NCBI GenBank assembly: GCA_020161245.1
Contig: JAIUOK010000006.1
Coordinates: forward strand, 56,508-120,507
Source: Actinomycetota bacterium
GTDB taxonomy: Bacteria; Actinomycetota; Actinomycetes; S36-B12; CAIYMF01
Length of the DNA stretch: 64,000 nucleotides
Reading direction: 5' to 3'
Positions 1-8,462 of the stretch are shown piece after piece. A program made the translations under genes and the position numbers. Under the pieces are notes generated by a model. The model worked only from the letters and a program-made list of their open reading frames with translations. It searched no databases and had not been told where the DNA came from. The stretch's first letter is position 1. Every line of letters begins with the position of its first letter.

Positions 1-1
1 C

Positions 2-805
2 CTGCAGTTCAACGCCGCCCGGTCGATCGGCCCCGCTGTCGCCGGTCTGGTGATCGCGGCCCTCGGGCCCGGCTGGGCCTTCGCGCTCAACGCCGCCTCG
101 TTCGGGGTCGTCGTGCTCGCCCTGGCGGCCGTGCGGACGCGCTCCGGCCGTCCCGATCACGGGAGCCCGGCCCCCCGGCTGCTCCCGGGGTTCGTGGAGG
201 CGCTGCGCTACATCCCGCGCCAGCCGGGCATCGTGCTCGTCATCGTCCTGGTGGCGGTGCTCGGTGCCTTCGGGTCCCCCGTGTTCGGCTTCACCGTCGT
301 CTTCGCGGGGTCGGTGTACGACGTCGGCGCCCTGCAGCTCGGCCTGCTCAACGCCGCCCTGGGTGTCGGCGCCGTGCTCGCGGTGCCTGTGGTCGTACGG
401 TCCAGCACCCACGGCGGCCTCTCACGCACCGTGCTGCTGGGGCTCGGCGTCATGGGCGCGGCCATGGCCGTCTTCGGCCTCGTCCCCGGCTACTGGGGCG
501 GGCTGGTGAGCCTGGTGCTCGTGGGGTTCGGCTTCCTCGCCACGATCTCGGCCGGCAACACCGCCGTGCAGCTCATCGTCGCCGACCACCTGCGGGGCCG
601 CGTGATGGCGCTGCGCCTGATGGCCTACATGGTGTCGGTCCCCATCGGCGCCCTGCTGCTCGGCTGGATCTCCGACCAGGTCGGCCCCCGGATCACCATG
701 GTGCTCGGCGGCGGTGCGCTCCTGCTGGCCGCGGCGGCCCTCGTGACCGCCCCCGGACGCCGCGCGCTGCAGCGGATCGACGATCCCCAGGATGTCGCTG
801 CCTGA
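2..805 (+). CDS. MFS exporter, EntS/MFS_3 type (5' end outside window)
   Basis: The reading frame is open from the first complete codon at the window edge, so this is the C-terminal ~267 residues of a transporter. Several long hydrophobic segments are visible. The opening stretch, with FNAARSIGPAVAGL, matches the hallmark of the EntS-like 'transmembrane secretion effector' exporters. The same motif occurs as FNAARVVGPAIGGL in the complete exporter at 25723-27312, so the two are paralogues flanking the island. This copy ends soon after the last helix (RRALQRIDDPQDVAA) and lacks the soluble C-terminal tail of the other. It faces the leftward flavoprotein operon, with 25 bases between stop codons. 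Proton-driven efflux is the family role; the substrate is unknown. Confidence 0.85.
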   Translation: MQFNAARSIGPAVAGLVIAALGPGWAFALNAASFGVVVLALAAVRTRSGRPDHGSPAPRLLPGFVEALRYIPRQPGIVLVIVLVAVLGAFGSPVFGFTVVFAGSVYDVGALQLGLLNAALGVGAVLAVPVVVRSSTHGGLSRTVLLGLGVMGAAMAVFGLVPGYWGGLVSLVLVGFGFLATISAGNTAVQLIVADHLRGRVMALRLMAYMVSVPIGALLLGWISDQVGPRITMVLGGGALLLAAAALVTAPGRRALQRIDDPQDVAA

Positions 806-830
806 CGGGCAGCCCGCCCGGGGGCGCGGA

Positions 831-2177
831 TCAGGGGCGCAGCTCCCTGCCGAGGTGCTCGCCGATGATCCAGCCGAGGCCGAGGGCCGAGAGCAGCCCG
901 TTGCCCGACGAGTAGCCGCGCGACGACGGCCCGCTGATGCCCATCGCGGCGCCGCCGCCGGCGTAGAGCCCGTCGATGGCGCTGCCGTCGTGACGAAGCA
1001 CCCGCCCGGTGGTGTCGATCCCGAGCCCGCCCTGCGTCGCGAGGATGCCGCTGGTGAGCGGCGCCGCCCAGTACGGGGCCTCGAGCGGACGGCGGGCGCC
1101 GGTCACCTCGTCCCAGCCCACGAAGCCGGCGAGCGAATCCTCGAACGCCGCGGGCTCGACGCCGAGCGAGGTGCACAGGGCGGCGGCGTCGTCGTAGCGG
1201 CGGAACGCGCCGGCACGCTCGGACTCGCGCATGAGCTCGCTCGCGAGCGACGGGCCGTGCAGCACGTCGTCCCACACGAGCACGGCCCGGCGTCCGGGCA
1301 GCGTGCGCAGGACGGTGGCGAGCGACGAGTAGCCGTGCTCGTGCTCGTCGACGAACCGGCGGCCGTCGAGGCCCACCAGCATCGCGCCGCGGAACGGGAG
1401 CGAGGGGTTGATGCGCGTCGCATACCCGGGGACGACCATGCCGCTGCCGAGGAAGGACCCCATGCTCCGGGTCGCCGCGCCCAGCGCCGTCGCCCAGGCG
1501 AGCGCGTCGCCCGTGGAGGTCGAGACGCCCTGGAAGACGTCCTCGACGGCCTCGGGGATGTGCTCGGCGACGAGGTGCTGGTTCGCCGCGAACCCGTCCG
1601 ACGCCAGGACGACGGCGTGCGAGCGCACCTCGACCTCCTCGCCGTTCTGCCGGACCACCGCGCCCGCGACGCCTCCGGAGCCGTCGTCGATCAGGCCGAT
1701 GCCAGGAGTGCCGTCGACGAAGGCGATCCGGTCGTCCGCAGCGATGGCGCTGCGCAGCGTGCGGACGAGGGCGATGCCGCCCGAACGGGCCGGGTCGGTG
1801 TGGAGGCGGGGGACCGACATGCCGTGGCGGCGCATGTCGCCGCCGAGCTCGAGGGTGTGGCCGAGCTCGTCGTTGAGCCAGTACAGGTAGGACGGAGCGA
1901 CGGCGCAGACCGCCTCCACCAGCGGCCGCGTCGACTCGTCGCCGCTCTCACGCACGATGTCGTCGGCCTGCTGCTGCGGCGAGTCCTCGACGCCGGCCGC
2001 CTCCTGCCAGCGGGTGCCGGCGGCGGCGAGCGATCCGCTCGAGACCTGCGTGTTGCAGCCGTGCTGCACCGACTTCTCGAACACCGCGACGGACAGGCCG
2101 GCGCGGGCGGCGCGCAGGGCCGCCACCATGCCGGCCCCGCCGCCGCCGATCACGACGACGTCGACGTCCGCGCTCAC
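831..2177 (-). CDS. FAD-dependent oxidoreductase, fumarate reductase/ketosteroid dehydrogenase family
   Basis: A 448-residue flavoprotein. The N-terminus carries an FAD dinucleotide-binding loop, VVVIGGGGAGMVAA (about residues 7-20). The C-terminus has the family's second FAD contact, GLYAGGGAAMG followed by SSGNGLLSALGLG. The fold (FAD_binding_2) reduces or oxidises C-C bonds next to a carbonyl, as in fumarate reductase and 3-ketosteroid-1-dehydrogenase. No heme or signal peptide is seen, so it is probably cytosolic. The GTG start is chosen because it overlaps the upstream racemase-like gene's stop in a GTGA tetranucleotide (2174-2177), implying coupled translation. It is the last gene of a five-gene leftward operon holding two more members of the same family. 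The substrate is not deducible. Confidence 0.85.
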   Translation of the reverse strand: MSADVDVVVIGGGGAGMVAALRAARAGLSVAVFEKSVQHGCNTQVSSGSLAAAGTRWQEAAGVEDSPQQQADDIVRESGDESTRPLVEAVCAVAPSYLYWLNDELGHTLELGGDMRRHGMSVPRLHTDPARSGGIALVRTLRSAIAADDRIAFVDGTPGIGLIDDGSGGVAGAVVRQNGEEVEVRSHAVVLASDGFAANQHLVAEHIPEAVEDVFQGVSTSTGDALAWATALGAATRSMGSFLGSGMVVPGYATRINPSLPFRGAMLVGLDGRRFVDEHEHGYSSLATVLRTLPGRRAVLVWDDVLHGPSLASELMRESERAGAFRRYDDAAALCTSLGVEPAAFEDSLAGFVGWDEVTGARRPLEAPYWAAPLTSGILATQGGLGIDTTGRVLRHDGSAIDGLYAGGGAAMGISGPSSRGYSSGNGLLSALGLGWIIGEHLGRELRP

Positions 2178-2968
2178 CAGAGCTGCCGGTAGAAGTCGCG
2201 GGTCGCATCGATCGCCTCGACCGGGGGCTGCGCCCGGTAGAAGCCGCGCCTGGCCGGCCGCAGCTGCGTGCGCCGGTACTGGGCCGCGCGCACCTCGGCC
2301 AGCGCGAGGCACGTGCCGAGCGAGTCGATCACCGGCACCTCGTCCACGCGCGAGACGCCCTGGTCGGCGAGGAAGATGTTGAGCGGCCCCTCGCCGGGCA
2401 CGATCACGTCGGCGCCCTGGGCGATCGCCTCGCGCGCCGCATCCTCGAACGCGGCCACGAGCGGGGCGGGGTCGGCGTACGACGCCATGATGTCGTGGAA
2501 CCGGGTGCCCACCTGCACGACCGGCCCGACGAGGTCGCCGTACCCGTAGACGCGCGCGTTGCGCCGGATCTGGTCGCGCAGCTCGGGGATGAAGTGCACG
2601 ATGCCGACCCGGCTGCCCAGGGTGGCGGCGAAGGCGACGGACGCGTTGCCGAACGACACCACCGGGATGTCGACGACCGACGCCGCCTCCTCGAACCCCG
2701 TGTCCGGGATCGTGCCGATGAGGAAGGCGTCGAAGCCCTCGGCCTGCGCGGTCTGCGCCGCGCGGACGAACTGCTCCTTGTGCAGCCCGGCCATGTAGGC
2801 GTAGCCGATGTGGACGCCGGGGTAGTCGCTCGGGTAGGTGCCCGGCGCCATGCCGTGGAACTCGATCTCCGTGCCGGGCAGCGCGACGGCGCGCAGGTGC
2901 CGGTCGAGCGCGTCGCGGTAGTGCGGCACGTGCTCGAGCACCGTGAAGCTCTGATGCCAGATGCGCAC
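2174..2968 (-). CDS. Asp/Glu/hydantoin racemase superfamily protein lacking both catalytic cysteines
   Basis: A 264-residue protein whose overall pattern matches the hydantoin racemase branch of the Asp/Glu racemase superfamily. Canonical members use two cysteines, one in a GCFGDPG-like loop and one in a VLGCAGM-like loop. Here the corresponding loops read GTIPDTG (Thr86) and VPGEGPL (Glu193), so neither cysteine is present. Two-base cysteine racemisation is therefore unlikely. It may be a decarboxylase- or isomerase-like derivative, or a binding protein. The GTG start at 2968 lies 3 bases after the upstream flavoprotein's stop, and its own stop overlaps the next start. This tight packing implies it works in the same pathway as the flanking flavoproteins. 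Confidence 0.75.
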   Translation of the reverse strand: MRIWHQSFTVLEHVPHYRDALDRHLRAVALPGTEIEFHGMAPGTYPSDYPGVHIGYAYMAGLHKEQFVRAAQTAQAEGFDAFLIGTIPDTGFEEAASVVDIPVVSFGNASVAFAATLGSRVGIVHFIPELRDQIRRNARVYGYGDLVGPVVQVGTRFHDIMASYADPAPLVAAFEDAAREAIAQGADVIVPGEGPLNIFLADQGVSRVDEVPVIDSLGTCLALAEVRAAQYRRTQLRPARRGFYRAQPPVEAIDATRDFYRQLW

Positions 2969-2971
2969 GCC

Positions 2972-4411
2972 TCAGCCCTTCGCGGCCGCGCCCGCGCCGG
3001 CGATGCGGCCGAAGACCGCGCCGCGCAGCACCGAGGTGGAGCCCGTGTAGTTCGTGTAGTACATGCCGGTGATCTCGCCGGCCGCCCACAGCCCCGGGAT
3101 GGCCGAGCCCGAGCGGTCGACCACGCGCGCGTCGGCGTCGATGCGCAGGCCGCCGAAGGTGAAGACGTTCGCGGCGATGATCGGGTAGGCGAGGAACGGG
3201 CCCTCGACGATCGGCCGCGACCAGTTCGACTTGTCCACCCCGAGCCCGCTCGTCGCGAGGCCGTCGGGCCGGCTGTGGTCGAAGCCGCTCTCGTCGGGGC
3301 AGGCCGCGTTGTAGGCCTCGACGGTGGCGACCAGGGCGTCGGCCGGTACGCCGATGCGCTGTGCGAGCTCGCCGACCGTGGCGGCGGAGACGGGCGGCTG
3401 GTCGGTGCGGATGCCCACCGAGATGTTGGGCACGGACGCCCCCCGCTGGTCGTAGACCCACCACGCGACGCCGTCGGCCTGGGCGTGGATGCGGCGCGTG
3501 ATGCGCTCGTACCAGGCGTCGATCGTGCCCGGCGCCTCGTCCACGAAGCGGGAGCCCTCCTGGTTGACCAGGATCCCGTAGGGGAAGGCGAAGATCGCGG
3601 CCTCGGCCACTCCCGAGCGCGGGTCGATCGGCTCGGCGTGGAACAGCGAGAAGTTGCCCGCCCCGGCGGCGCCGGCCGCGAGCGCCATCTCGATGCCCTC
3701 GCCCTTGTTGTAGTGGCCGCCGCGGGCGACCGGGCGGGTGTTGATCGCCGTCGGGCCCATGTACCGGGCGAGCATCTCGGGGTTGCCCTCGAAGCCGCCG
3801 CAGGCGAGGACGACGTTGCCGCGCAGCACGCCGGCCGGGTTGGTGCGGACGCCGACGACCCGGTGGTCGTCGTCGAGCACGAGCGAGAGCGCGGTGGTCT
3901 CGTAGAAGTACTGGGCGCCGAGCTCCTGGGCGCGCGCGGTGAGGGTCTTCACGAGCTCCCAGCCGCCGCCCACCGGCGACATGCGCGGTGCGGCCTGGGT
4001 GAGGAACGGGGTCGGCAGCGCGTCGAAGCGGATGCCGTGCCCGGTGAGCCAGTCCAGAGTGGCGGGCGCCTGCTCGCCGAGGCGCATGACGATCTCGCCG
4101 TCGGCGACGTCGAGGGTGCGCATCGGCTGCGACCACGACGACCGGTCGGACATCGCGTCGGCGAGGATGCCGGGGTCCGGATGCCCCATGTGGTCGCCGA
4201 GGAGGCGGTCCTCGAGGTCGTCGCTGGGCTTCTCCTGCGACGCCATGCGCAGGAAGGCCTCCGTGTACCGCGTGTTGCCGCCGCTCTCCTCGGGCGTCGA
4301 GCGCTCGATGATCGCCACGCGCGCCCCGGACTCCAGCGCGGAGATGGCCGACGACAGGCCGGCGATGCCCGACCCGACGACGACGACGTCGAACTCGTGC
4401 GGCTGCCCCAT
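2972..4411 (-). CDS. FAD-dependent oxidoreductase, fumarate reductase/ketosteroid dehydrogenase family
   Basis: A 479-residue flavoprotein. The FAD loop VVVVGSGIAGLSSA lies at residues 9-22, a GGNTRYT substrate-loop region follows the first helix, and the C-terminal FAD-contact segment GLWAAGEITGMYYTNY is present. The length is normal for single-domain FAD_binding_2 enzymes without a cytochrome domain. The ATG start is one base after the stop of the upstream isochorismatase-like gene, with the stop of this gene 3 bases before the racemase-like start. It is clearly homologous to the flavoproteins at 831 and 5767 but divergent from both, so three reductive or dehydrogenating steps, or one step on different stereoisomers, are possible. 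Confidence 0.87.
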   Translation of the reverse strand: MGQPHEFDVVVVGSGIAGLSSAISALESGARVAIIERSTPEESGGNTRYTEAFLRMASQEKPSDDLEDRLLGDHMGHPDPGILADAMSDRSSWSQPMRTLDVADGEIVMRLGEQAPATLDWLTGHGIRFDALPTPFLTQAAPRMSPVGGGWELVKTLTARAQELGAQYFYETTALSLVLDDDHRVVGVRTNPAGVLRGNVVLACGGFEGNPEMLARYMGPTAINTRPVARGGHYNKGEGIEMALAAGAAGAGNFSLFHAEPIDPRSGVAEAAIFAFPYGILVNQEGSRFVDEAPGTIDAWYERITRRIHAQADGVAWWVYDQRGASVPNISVGIRTDQPPVSAATVGELAQRIGVPADALVATVEAYNAACPDESGFDHSRPDGLATSGLGVDKSNWSRPIVEGPFLAYPIIAANVFTFGGLRIDADARVVDRSGSAIPGLWAAGEITGMYYTNYTGSTSVLRGAVFGRIAGAGAAAKG

Positions 4412-4412
4412 C

Positions 4413-5012
4413 TCAGCCCTCCAGCCCGGCGAGGTACTCGTCGGACGGAACGACCGCAGCGAACATCGGCAGGATCGTCCCGGTCGAGAACTCGTGCGCG
4501 GCGGGGGAGAACGAGGCGCAGAGGTCCTCGAGCACGGTGACGTCAAGGCCGCTGTCGGCCGCGTGCCGGACTCCGGACTCCACGGCCAGGTTGGTGGCGA
4601 CGCCGGCGATCGCGACGGTTCGGATGCCCTTGCCGTGGAGCATGGCCAGCAGCGACGTCCCGATGAACGGGTCGACCGATCCCTTGATCACGACCGGCTC
4701 GCCGTCCGCCGGCGCGAGCGCCCGGACGATCTGCGACGCCGGCGAGTCGGCGAGCATGGCGCGCTCGGCGGGGTAGGAGTCCCACCGCTTGGTCCGGTTC
4801 GTGCGCGTCTCGTACGTCGGGTCGAAGGCGAGGCGCACGTGGACCACGAACACGCCCGCGGCACGCGCGGCCTCGAGCACCTTCGCGGCGCGGTCGATCA
4901 CGCCCCGCTCGCGCACCTGCGCCGCCAGCGCGGGGAGGCGGCAGAGCTCGCCCTCCTCGCAGAGCGCCACCTGGTAGTCCACGAGCACCAGGGCCGTGTT
5001 CTCGTTCACCAT
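4413..5012 (-). CDS. Isochorismatase-like (cysteine hydrolase fold) protein without the catalytic cysteine
   Basis: A 199-residue alpha/beta protein of the isochorismatase-like hydrolase superfamily. The Asp of the usual Asp-Lys-Cys triad is present (VDYQ, Asp12), as is the Lys (VIKGSVDPF, Lys110). The cysteine position, normally TNLCVES, reads TNLAVES (Ala143). True isochorismatases such as PhzD also lack this cysteine and hydrolyse a vinyl ether, whereas nicotinamidases and maleamate amidohydrolases need it. The chemistry is therefore more likely non-amidase. The ATG at 5012 overlaps the upstream SDR stop by 7 bases (ATGGTGA), and the gene is embedded in the flavoprotein operon. Confidence 0.8.
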   Translation of the reverse strand: MVNENTALVLVDYQVALCEEGELCRLPALAAQVRERGVIDRAAKVLEAARAAGVFVVHVRLAFDPTYETRTNRTKRWDSYPAERAMLADSPASQIVRALAPADGEPVVIKGSVDPFIGTSLLAMLHGKGIRTVAIAGVATNLAVESGVRHAADSGLDVTVLEDLCASFSPAAHEFSTGTILPMFAAVVPSDEYLAGLEG

Positions 5013-5770
5013 GCCGACCAACCGCCGTCCACGTAGAGGATCTGTCCTGTGAGGTACGCGCCCGCGTCGCTCGCGAGGAGCAGCAGCGGGCCCGTGAGAT
5101 CGGTGGCCGGGTCGCCGAGGCGGCCCAGCATCGTGCGCGCACGGAACCACTCGAGCCGGTCGGGGTCGTCGGCGAGCGGCGCGGTCATGCGGGTCGGGTA
5201 GAAGACGGCGGGGGCCAGGCAGTTGGCGGTGACGCCGTGCGGCCCGCCCTCCTGGGCCACCGAGCGGGTGAGGTTGGCGATGCCCGCCTTCGAGGCGTAG
5301 TACGCCGACTCCGGGATCGGGCCGACCCGCTCGGCGTAGACGGTGGAGACGTTGACGATGCGCCCGTACCCCTGCTCGGACATCACCGGCAGGACCGCGC
5401 GGTCGAGCAGCCACGTGCCCGTGAGGTTCACGTCGAGCACGCGCTGCCACTCGGCGGGGGAGGTGAGGCCGATCTCGCGTCGCAGCATCGCGCCCTGGCA
5501 GGCCACGAGGACGTCGATGCGGCCGTGCTCGCGGGCCACGGCGTCCACGAGCGCGCCGACCGACGCCTCGTCGGTGACGTCCACGTGGTGGGTGCTGCCG
5601 CCGCACTCGCGGGCTGTGGCTGCGAGGTCGTCGGCCCGTGCCTCGAGGTCGGCGACGGCGACCGTCGCTCCTGCGGCGGCGAGGGCCCGGGCGGCGTAGG
5701 CGCCGAGCCCGCCCTCGGCCGCCCCCACGACCAGCGCGGTGCGGCCCTCGAGGGAGAACAGCGCCGTCAT
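5006..5770 (-). CDS. Short-chain dehydrogenase/reductase
   Basis: A 254-residue classical SDR. It has a glycine-rich cofactor loop GAAEGGLGAY near residue 16, a catalytic Ser in NVSTVYAE, the YxxxK pair in SAYYASKAG, and the C-terminal ILYVDGGWSAW seen in many ketoreductases of this family. The usual NNAG motif is replaced by ACQG. It should oxidise or reduce a secondary alcohol/ketone with NAD(P)(H). The ATG at 5770 overlaps the upstream flavoprotein stop (ATGA, 5767-5770), and its stop overlaps the next gene's start, so it is translationally coupled on both sides within the five-gene operon. Confidence 0.88.
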   Translation of the reverse strand: MTALFSLEGRTALVVGAAEGGLGAYAARALAAAGATVAVADLEARADDLAATARECGGSTHHVDVTDEASVGALVDAVAREHGRIDVLVACQGAMLRREIGLTSPAEWQRVLDVNLTGTWLLDRAVLPVMSEQGYGRIVNVSTVYAERVGPIPESAYYASKAGIANLTRSVAQEGGPHGVTANCLAPAVFYPTRMTAPLADDPDRLEWFRARTMLGRLGDPATDLTGPLLLLASDAGAYLTGQILYVDGGWSAW

Positions 5771-7191
5771 GCGCGCACCCCTGCGTGCGCAGCCGCGGCG
5801 AGGCCGGCGAGGCGGCCGAACACGCCGGACTTGCCGACGGAGGTGCCCGTGACGTAGCCGGCTCCGTGGAAGCCGCCGGTCACCTCGCCCGCGGCGAACA
5901 GGCCGTCGATCGGCTCGCCGTAGACGTCGAGCACCCGGGTCCGCGGGTCGACCGTGATGCCGCAGTAGGTGGCGAGCACCGAGGCTCCGGACAGGTGCGC
6001 GTAGTACGGGGCCCGGCAGAGCTCGGTGGGCCGCTCGCCCGTGCCCGACAGCGAGGTGCGGCCGAACTCGTCCTCGCGCTCGCCCCGGACCGCAGCGTTG
6101 TAGGCGTCGACCGTGCGTCGCAGCTCGTCGGCGGGGACGCCGATGAGGTCGGCGAGCTCCTCGAGCGTGCCCGCGGTCTGGAGCAGGCCGGTCGCGAGCC
6201 GGCCGGAGAACCAGTAGATGTGGACCTCGGGGTCGTCCTTGTCCATGGTCTGCTGGTCGAACACCTGCCAGGCCAGGTGCTCGGGCAGAGCCAGGCACGC
6301 GTCGCCGATCGCCTTGTAGGGCAGGGACTCGTCGACGAACCGGCGTCCGCGGAAGTCGACCGCGATCGCGCCCTTGTAGACCGCGAGGATGCCCGTGCCG
6401 TTCTCCCGCGGGTCGTCGGGGTAGATGCCGAAAGTGCCCTTGACGAAGGGGGTGTCGCGGAAGTCGGCGCCCGCCTTCCACGCCATGAGCAGGCCGTCGC
6501 CCTCGGAGCCGGGCGAGCCGCCGTGGATCGCGTGGGCCATCTGCGGGACGAACTTGGCGAGCAGGTCGGGATTGCGGCTGAACCCGCCCGTGGCGATGAC
6601 CACCGCCGCGGCCTGCACCTCGACGAGCGACCCGCCGTTCTCGACGAGGACGCCGACCACGGAGCCGTCGCCGTCCTGCATCAGCTGGAAGCCCCGCACC
6701 CCGTAGACGATGCGCACGCCGAGCTCCTCGGCCCGTCGGGCCAGGGTGTCGATCATGCGGCTGGGGTCGGTCGCGTGGGAGCGCGGCACGCTCTGCCCCG
6801 AGGCAGCGTGGATGTGCCCGTACTCGACGCCGAGGTCCTTCAACCACCGGTATGTCGTCAGCTGCTCGCGGCAGTAGACGTCCACGAGCGTCTCGTCGTT
6901 GGCGTTGCCGCCTGTGGCCAGGATGTCGGCCCGCAGCGACTCGACCGAGTCCTCGATGCCCTCGGCGGCCTGCTCGTCCGTGCCCGCGTAGGCGGTGAGG
7001 CCCGACGACATCGCCGTGCTCCCGCCGGGGTGGCCCAGCTTCTCCAGCACGAGCACCCGGGCGCCCTGCTGCGCGGCCGCGACCGCTGCGGTCAGTCCGG
7101 CCTGCCCCGCTCCGAGCACCAGGACATCGAGGGCGCCGAGACCCGCCAGGACCTGGGACAGGGGTTGACGCACGGCCGTTCCATCTCCCAC
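5767..7191 (-). CDS. FAD-dependent oxidoreductase, first gene of the leftward operon
   Basis: A 474-residue FAD_binding_2 enzyme with the FAD loop VLVLGAGQAGLTAA (about residues 23-36), a GGSTAMSSG loop after the first helix, and the C-terminal FAD-contact segment GLFAAGEVTGGFHGAGY. It resembles flavocytochrome-c fumarate reductases without the heme domain. The GTG at 7191 is the first plausible start before the family fold, and a good promoter and an 18-base palindrome lie just upstream. As promoter-proximal gene of the operon it probably sets the first step handled by this group. Alternative starts a few codons downstream are possible, since the first ~20 residues are not conserved in the family. 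Confidence 0.85.
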   Translation of the reverse strand: MGDGTAVRQPLSQVLAGLGALDVLVLGAGQAGLTAAVAAAQQGARVLVLEKLGHPGGSTAMSSGLTAYAGTDEQAAEGIEDSVESLRADILATGGNANDETLVDVYCREQLTTYRWLKDLGVEYGHIHAASGQSVPRSHATDPSRMIDTLARRAEELGVRIVYGVRGFQLMQDGDGSVVGVLVENGGSLVEVQAAAVVIATGGFSRNPDLLAKFVPQMAHAIHGGSPGSEGDGLLMAWKAGADFRDTPFVKGTFGIYPDDPRENGTGILAVYKGAIAVDFRGRRFVDESLPYKAIGDACLALPEHLAWQVFDQQTMDKDDPEVHIYWFSGRLATGLLQTAGTLEELADLIGVPADELRRTVDAYNAAVRGEREDEFGRTSLSGTGERPTELCRAPYYAHLSGASVLATYCGITVDPRTRVLDVYGEPIDGLFAAGEVTGGFHGAGYVTGTSVGKSGVFGRLAGLAAAAHAGVRA

Positions 7192-7194
7192 AGT

Positions 7195-7212
7195 CTGTAG
7201 CGGTTGTTACAG
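7195..7212. promoter_or_regulatory. Palindromic operator of the flavoprotein operon
   Basis: The sequence CTGTAGCGGTTGTTACAG is an inverted repeat, with 7-base arms that match at 6 positions around a 4-base centre. It sits immediately downstream of the predicted -10 box of the leftward operon, where a repressor would block transcription. Its core TGTAGCGGTTGTT recurs, with two purine/pyrimidine variations, at 12501-12513 and 29855-29867 (both on the minus strand). The binding protein is not known. The double-TetR proteins at 28492-31202 are candidates because one copy lies upstream of the first of them. Confidence 0.6.
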
Positions 7213-7222
7213 GACGCGGGGG

Positions 7223-7251
7223 AACATAGGCGGCGGCCGCAGGGCTGTCCA
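7223..7251 (-). promoter_or_regulatory. Promoter of the leftward flavoprotein operon
   Basis: Read leftward there is a TGGACA -35 box (7246-7251), a 17-base spacer and a TATGTT -10 box (7223-7228). Both match the primary-sigma consensus well for a high-GC genome. The expected transcription start falls near 7216, directly at the palindrome 7195-7212. Confidence 0.55.
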
Positions 7252-7348
7252 GCGTGTGTGCGACCCAGCGGCACAGCCCGCGCGCGCACGCGCGGGGCCG
7301 CACTACGTTCACGCGCCTACGACGAGCGACGACGACGAGGAGAGCCCT

Positions 7349-8275
7349 GTGCCCGACATCGAGGTGACCTCCGTGCGGAGCGCGGCGGAGCGGCGGTCCG
7401 CCCTGCGCGCCCGGCTGGGGTCGCGCGAGCCGCTGGTCCTCCCGGGAGCGTCGGACGCCGCCGGGGCCATGCTGGTGCAGCGCGCGGGCTTCGCCGCTGT
7501 CTACGCCACGGGCGCGGGCATCTCCAACGCCCAGTTCGGTCTGCCCGACATCGGCCTCGTGAGCCAGAGCGAGATCCTGGCCCAGGTCCAGCGGATGTTC
7601 GCCGCGACGTCGTTGCCGCTCGTGGTCGACACCGACACCGGGTACGGCAACGTGCCGTCGGTCATCCGGACCGTGCAGCTCTTCGAGCAGGCGGGGGCGT
7701 CGGCGCTGCAGCTCGAGGACCAGGCCTTCCCCAAGCGCTGCGGCCACTTCGACGGCCACACGCTCATCGAGTCCGCCGAGATGCAGGCCAAGATCGCGGC
7801 GGCCGCAGCCGCGCGGCAGGACCCCGGCCTGGTGATCATCGCCCGCACCGACGCCCGCGGCGTCCTCGGCCTCGACGAGGCGCTGCGCCGCGGTCACGCG
7901 TACCTCGATGCGGGCGCCGACGCCCTGTTCGTCGAGGCCCCGCGCACGATCGAGGAGATGGAGCGCATCGGCCGCGAGTTCGCCGGTGTGCCGCTCGTGG
8001 CCAACATGGTCGAGGGCGGCAAGACGCCCGCGCGCAGCGCTGCGGAGCTCGCCGAGCTCGGCTTCGGGATCGTGCTGTTCGCCAACTTCCTCATGCGGGC
8101 CATGCTCCGGGCCGGCCAGGACGCGCTCGCGCACCTGGCGTCGGCGGGGGAGACCGACACCTACCTCGACCGGCTCCTCACGTGGGAGGACCGCCAGGAG
8201 ATGTTCCGGCTCGGCGAGTTCGGCGCCGTCGAGGACGCGTTCCTGGCCGCCTGGGCGCCTTCTTCCGGCACGTGA
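7349..8275 (+). CDS. Isocitrate lyase/PEP mutase superfamily lyase (2-methylisocitrate lyase-like)
   Basis: A 308-residue TIM-barrel enzyme of the ICL/PEPM superfamily. The metal-binding segment VVDTDTGYG (residues 92-100), the EDQ metal ligand region (123-125) and the active-site loop KRCGH (129-133) with its catalytic cysteine are intact. Members cleave C-C bonds in 2-methylisocitrate, dimethylmalate or oxaloacetate. Which of these applies is not evident. The GTG at 7349 follows a GAGGAGA ribosome-binding site at 7337-7343, so I prefer it over an upstream in-frame start at 7256. It is divergent from the flavoprotein operon and followed by the transporter operon. Confidence 0.82.
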   Translation: MPDIEVTSVRSAAERRSALRARLGSREPLVLPGASDAAGAMLVQRAGFAAVYATGAGISNAQFGLPDIGLVSQSEILAQVQRMFAATSLPLVVDTDTGYGNVPSVIRTVQLFEQAGASALQLEDQAFPKRCGHFDGHTLIESAEMQAKIAAAAAARQDPGLVIIARTDARGVLGLDEALRRGHAYLDAGADALFVEAPRTIEEMERIGREFAGVPLVANMVEGGKTPARSAAELAELGFGIVLFANFLMRAMLRAGQDALAHLASAGETDTYLDRLLTWEDRQEMFRLGEFGAVEDAFLAAWAPSSGT

Positions 8276-8360
8276 GAGAACCGGAAGGTCACGGTTGTGC
8301 AGCACTCTGACCTGCGAGGACGCGGTCGCATAACGACGTGCCGACCTACGGAACGGACCG

Positions 8361-8388
8361 GTTAACAGCCCTGAGGCGTCTCTGTAAC
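8361..8388. promoter_or_regulatory. 28-nt element upstream of the ABC transporter, shared with the hydrolase operon
   Basis: This 28-base stretch begins GTTAAC and ends GGCGTCTCTGTAAC. A stretch of the same length with the same ends (GTTCAC ... GGCGACTCTGTAAC) lies at 12411-12438. Within each copy the outer parts (GTTnAC and CTGTAAC) form an imperfect inverted repeat, as expected of a dimer-binding site. It lies 74 bases before the transporter's first start codon. Confidence 0.45.
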
Positions 8389-8462
8389 TTCTGCTCCACT
8401 CTCGGGCCGCGAGGCCTACGTCGGATCCGCCCCCAGTGCGGACAGACCCCGAAGGAACCCGG

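Noticed and set aside
831..4136. A 1,101-residue leftward frame spanning several flavoprotein genes
   Set aside because: Only its last ~449 codons encode a protein with family motifs; the rest is an Arg-rich out-of-frame shadow of the racemase-like and flavoprotein genes, which have their own coupled starts.
2174..5012. NicE/NicF-like maleate isomerase and maleamate amidohydrolase (nicotinate pathway)
   Set aside because: The superfamilies match, but the cysteines required for both enzymes are absent, and no other nicotinate-pathway gene is in the window.
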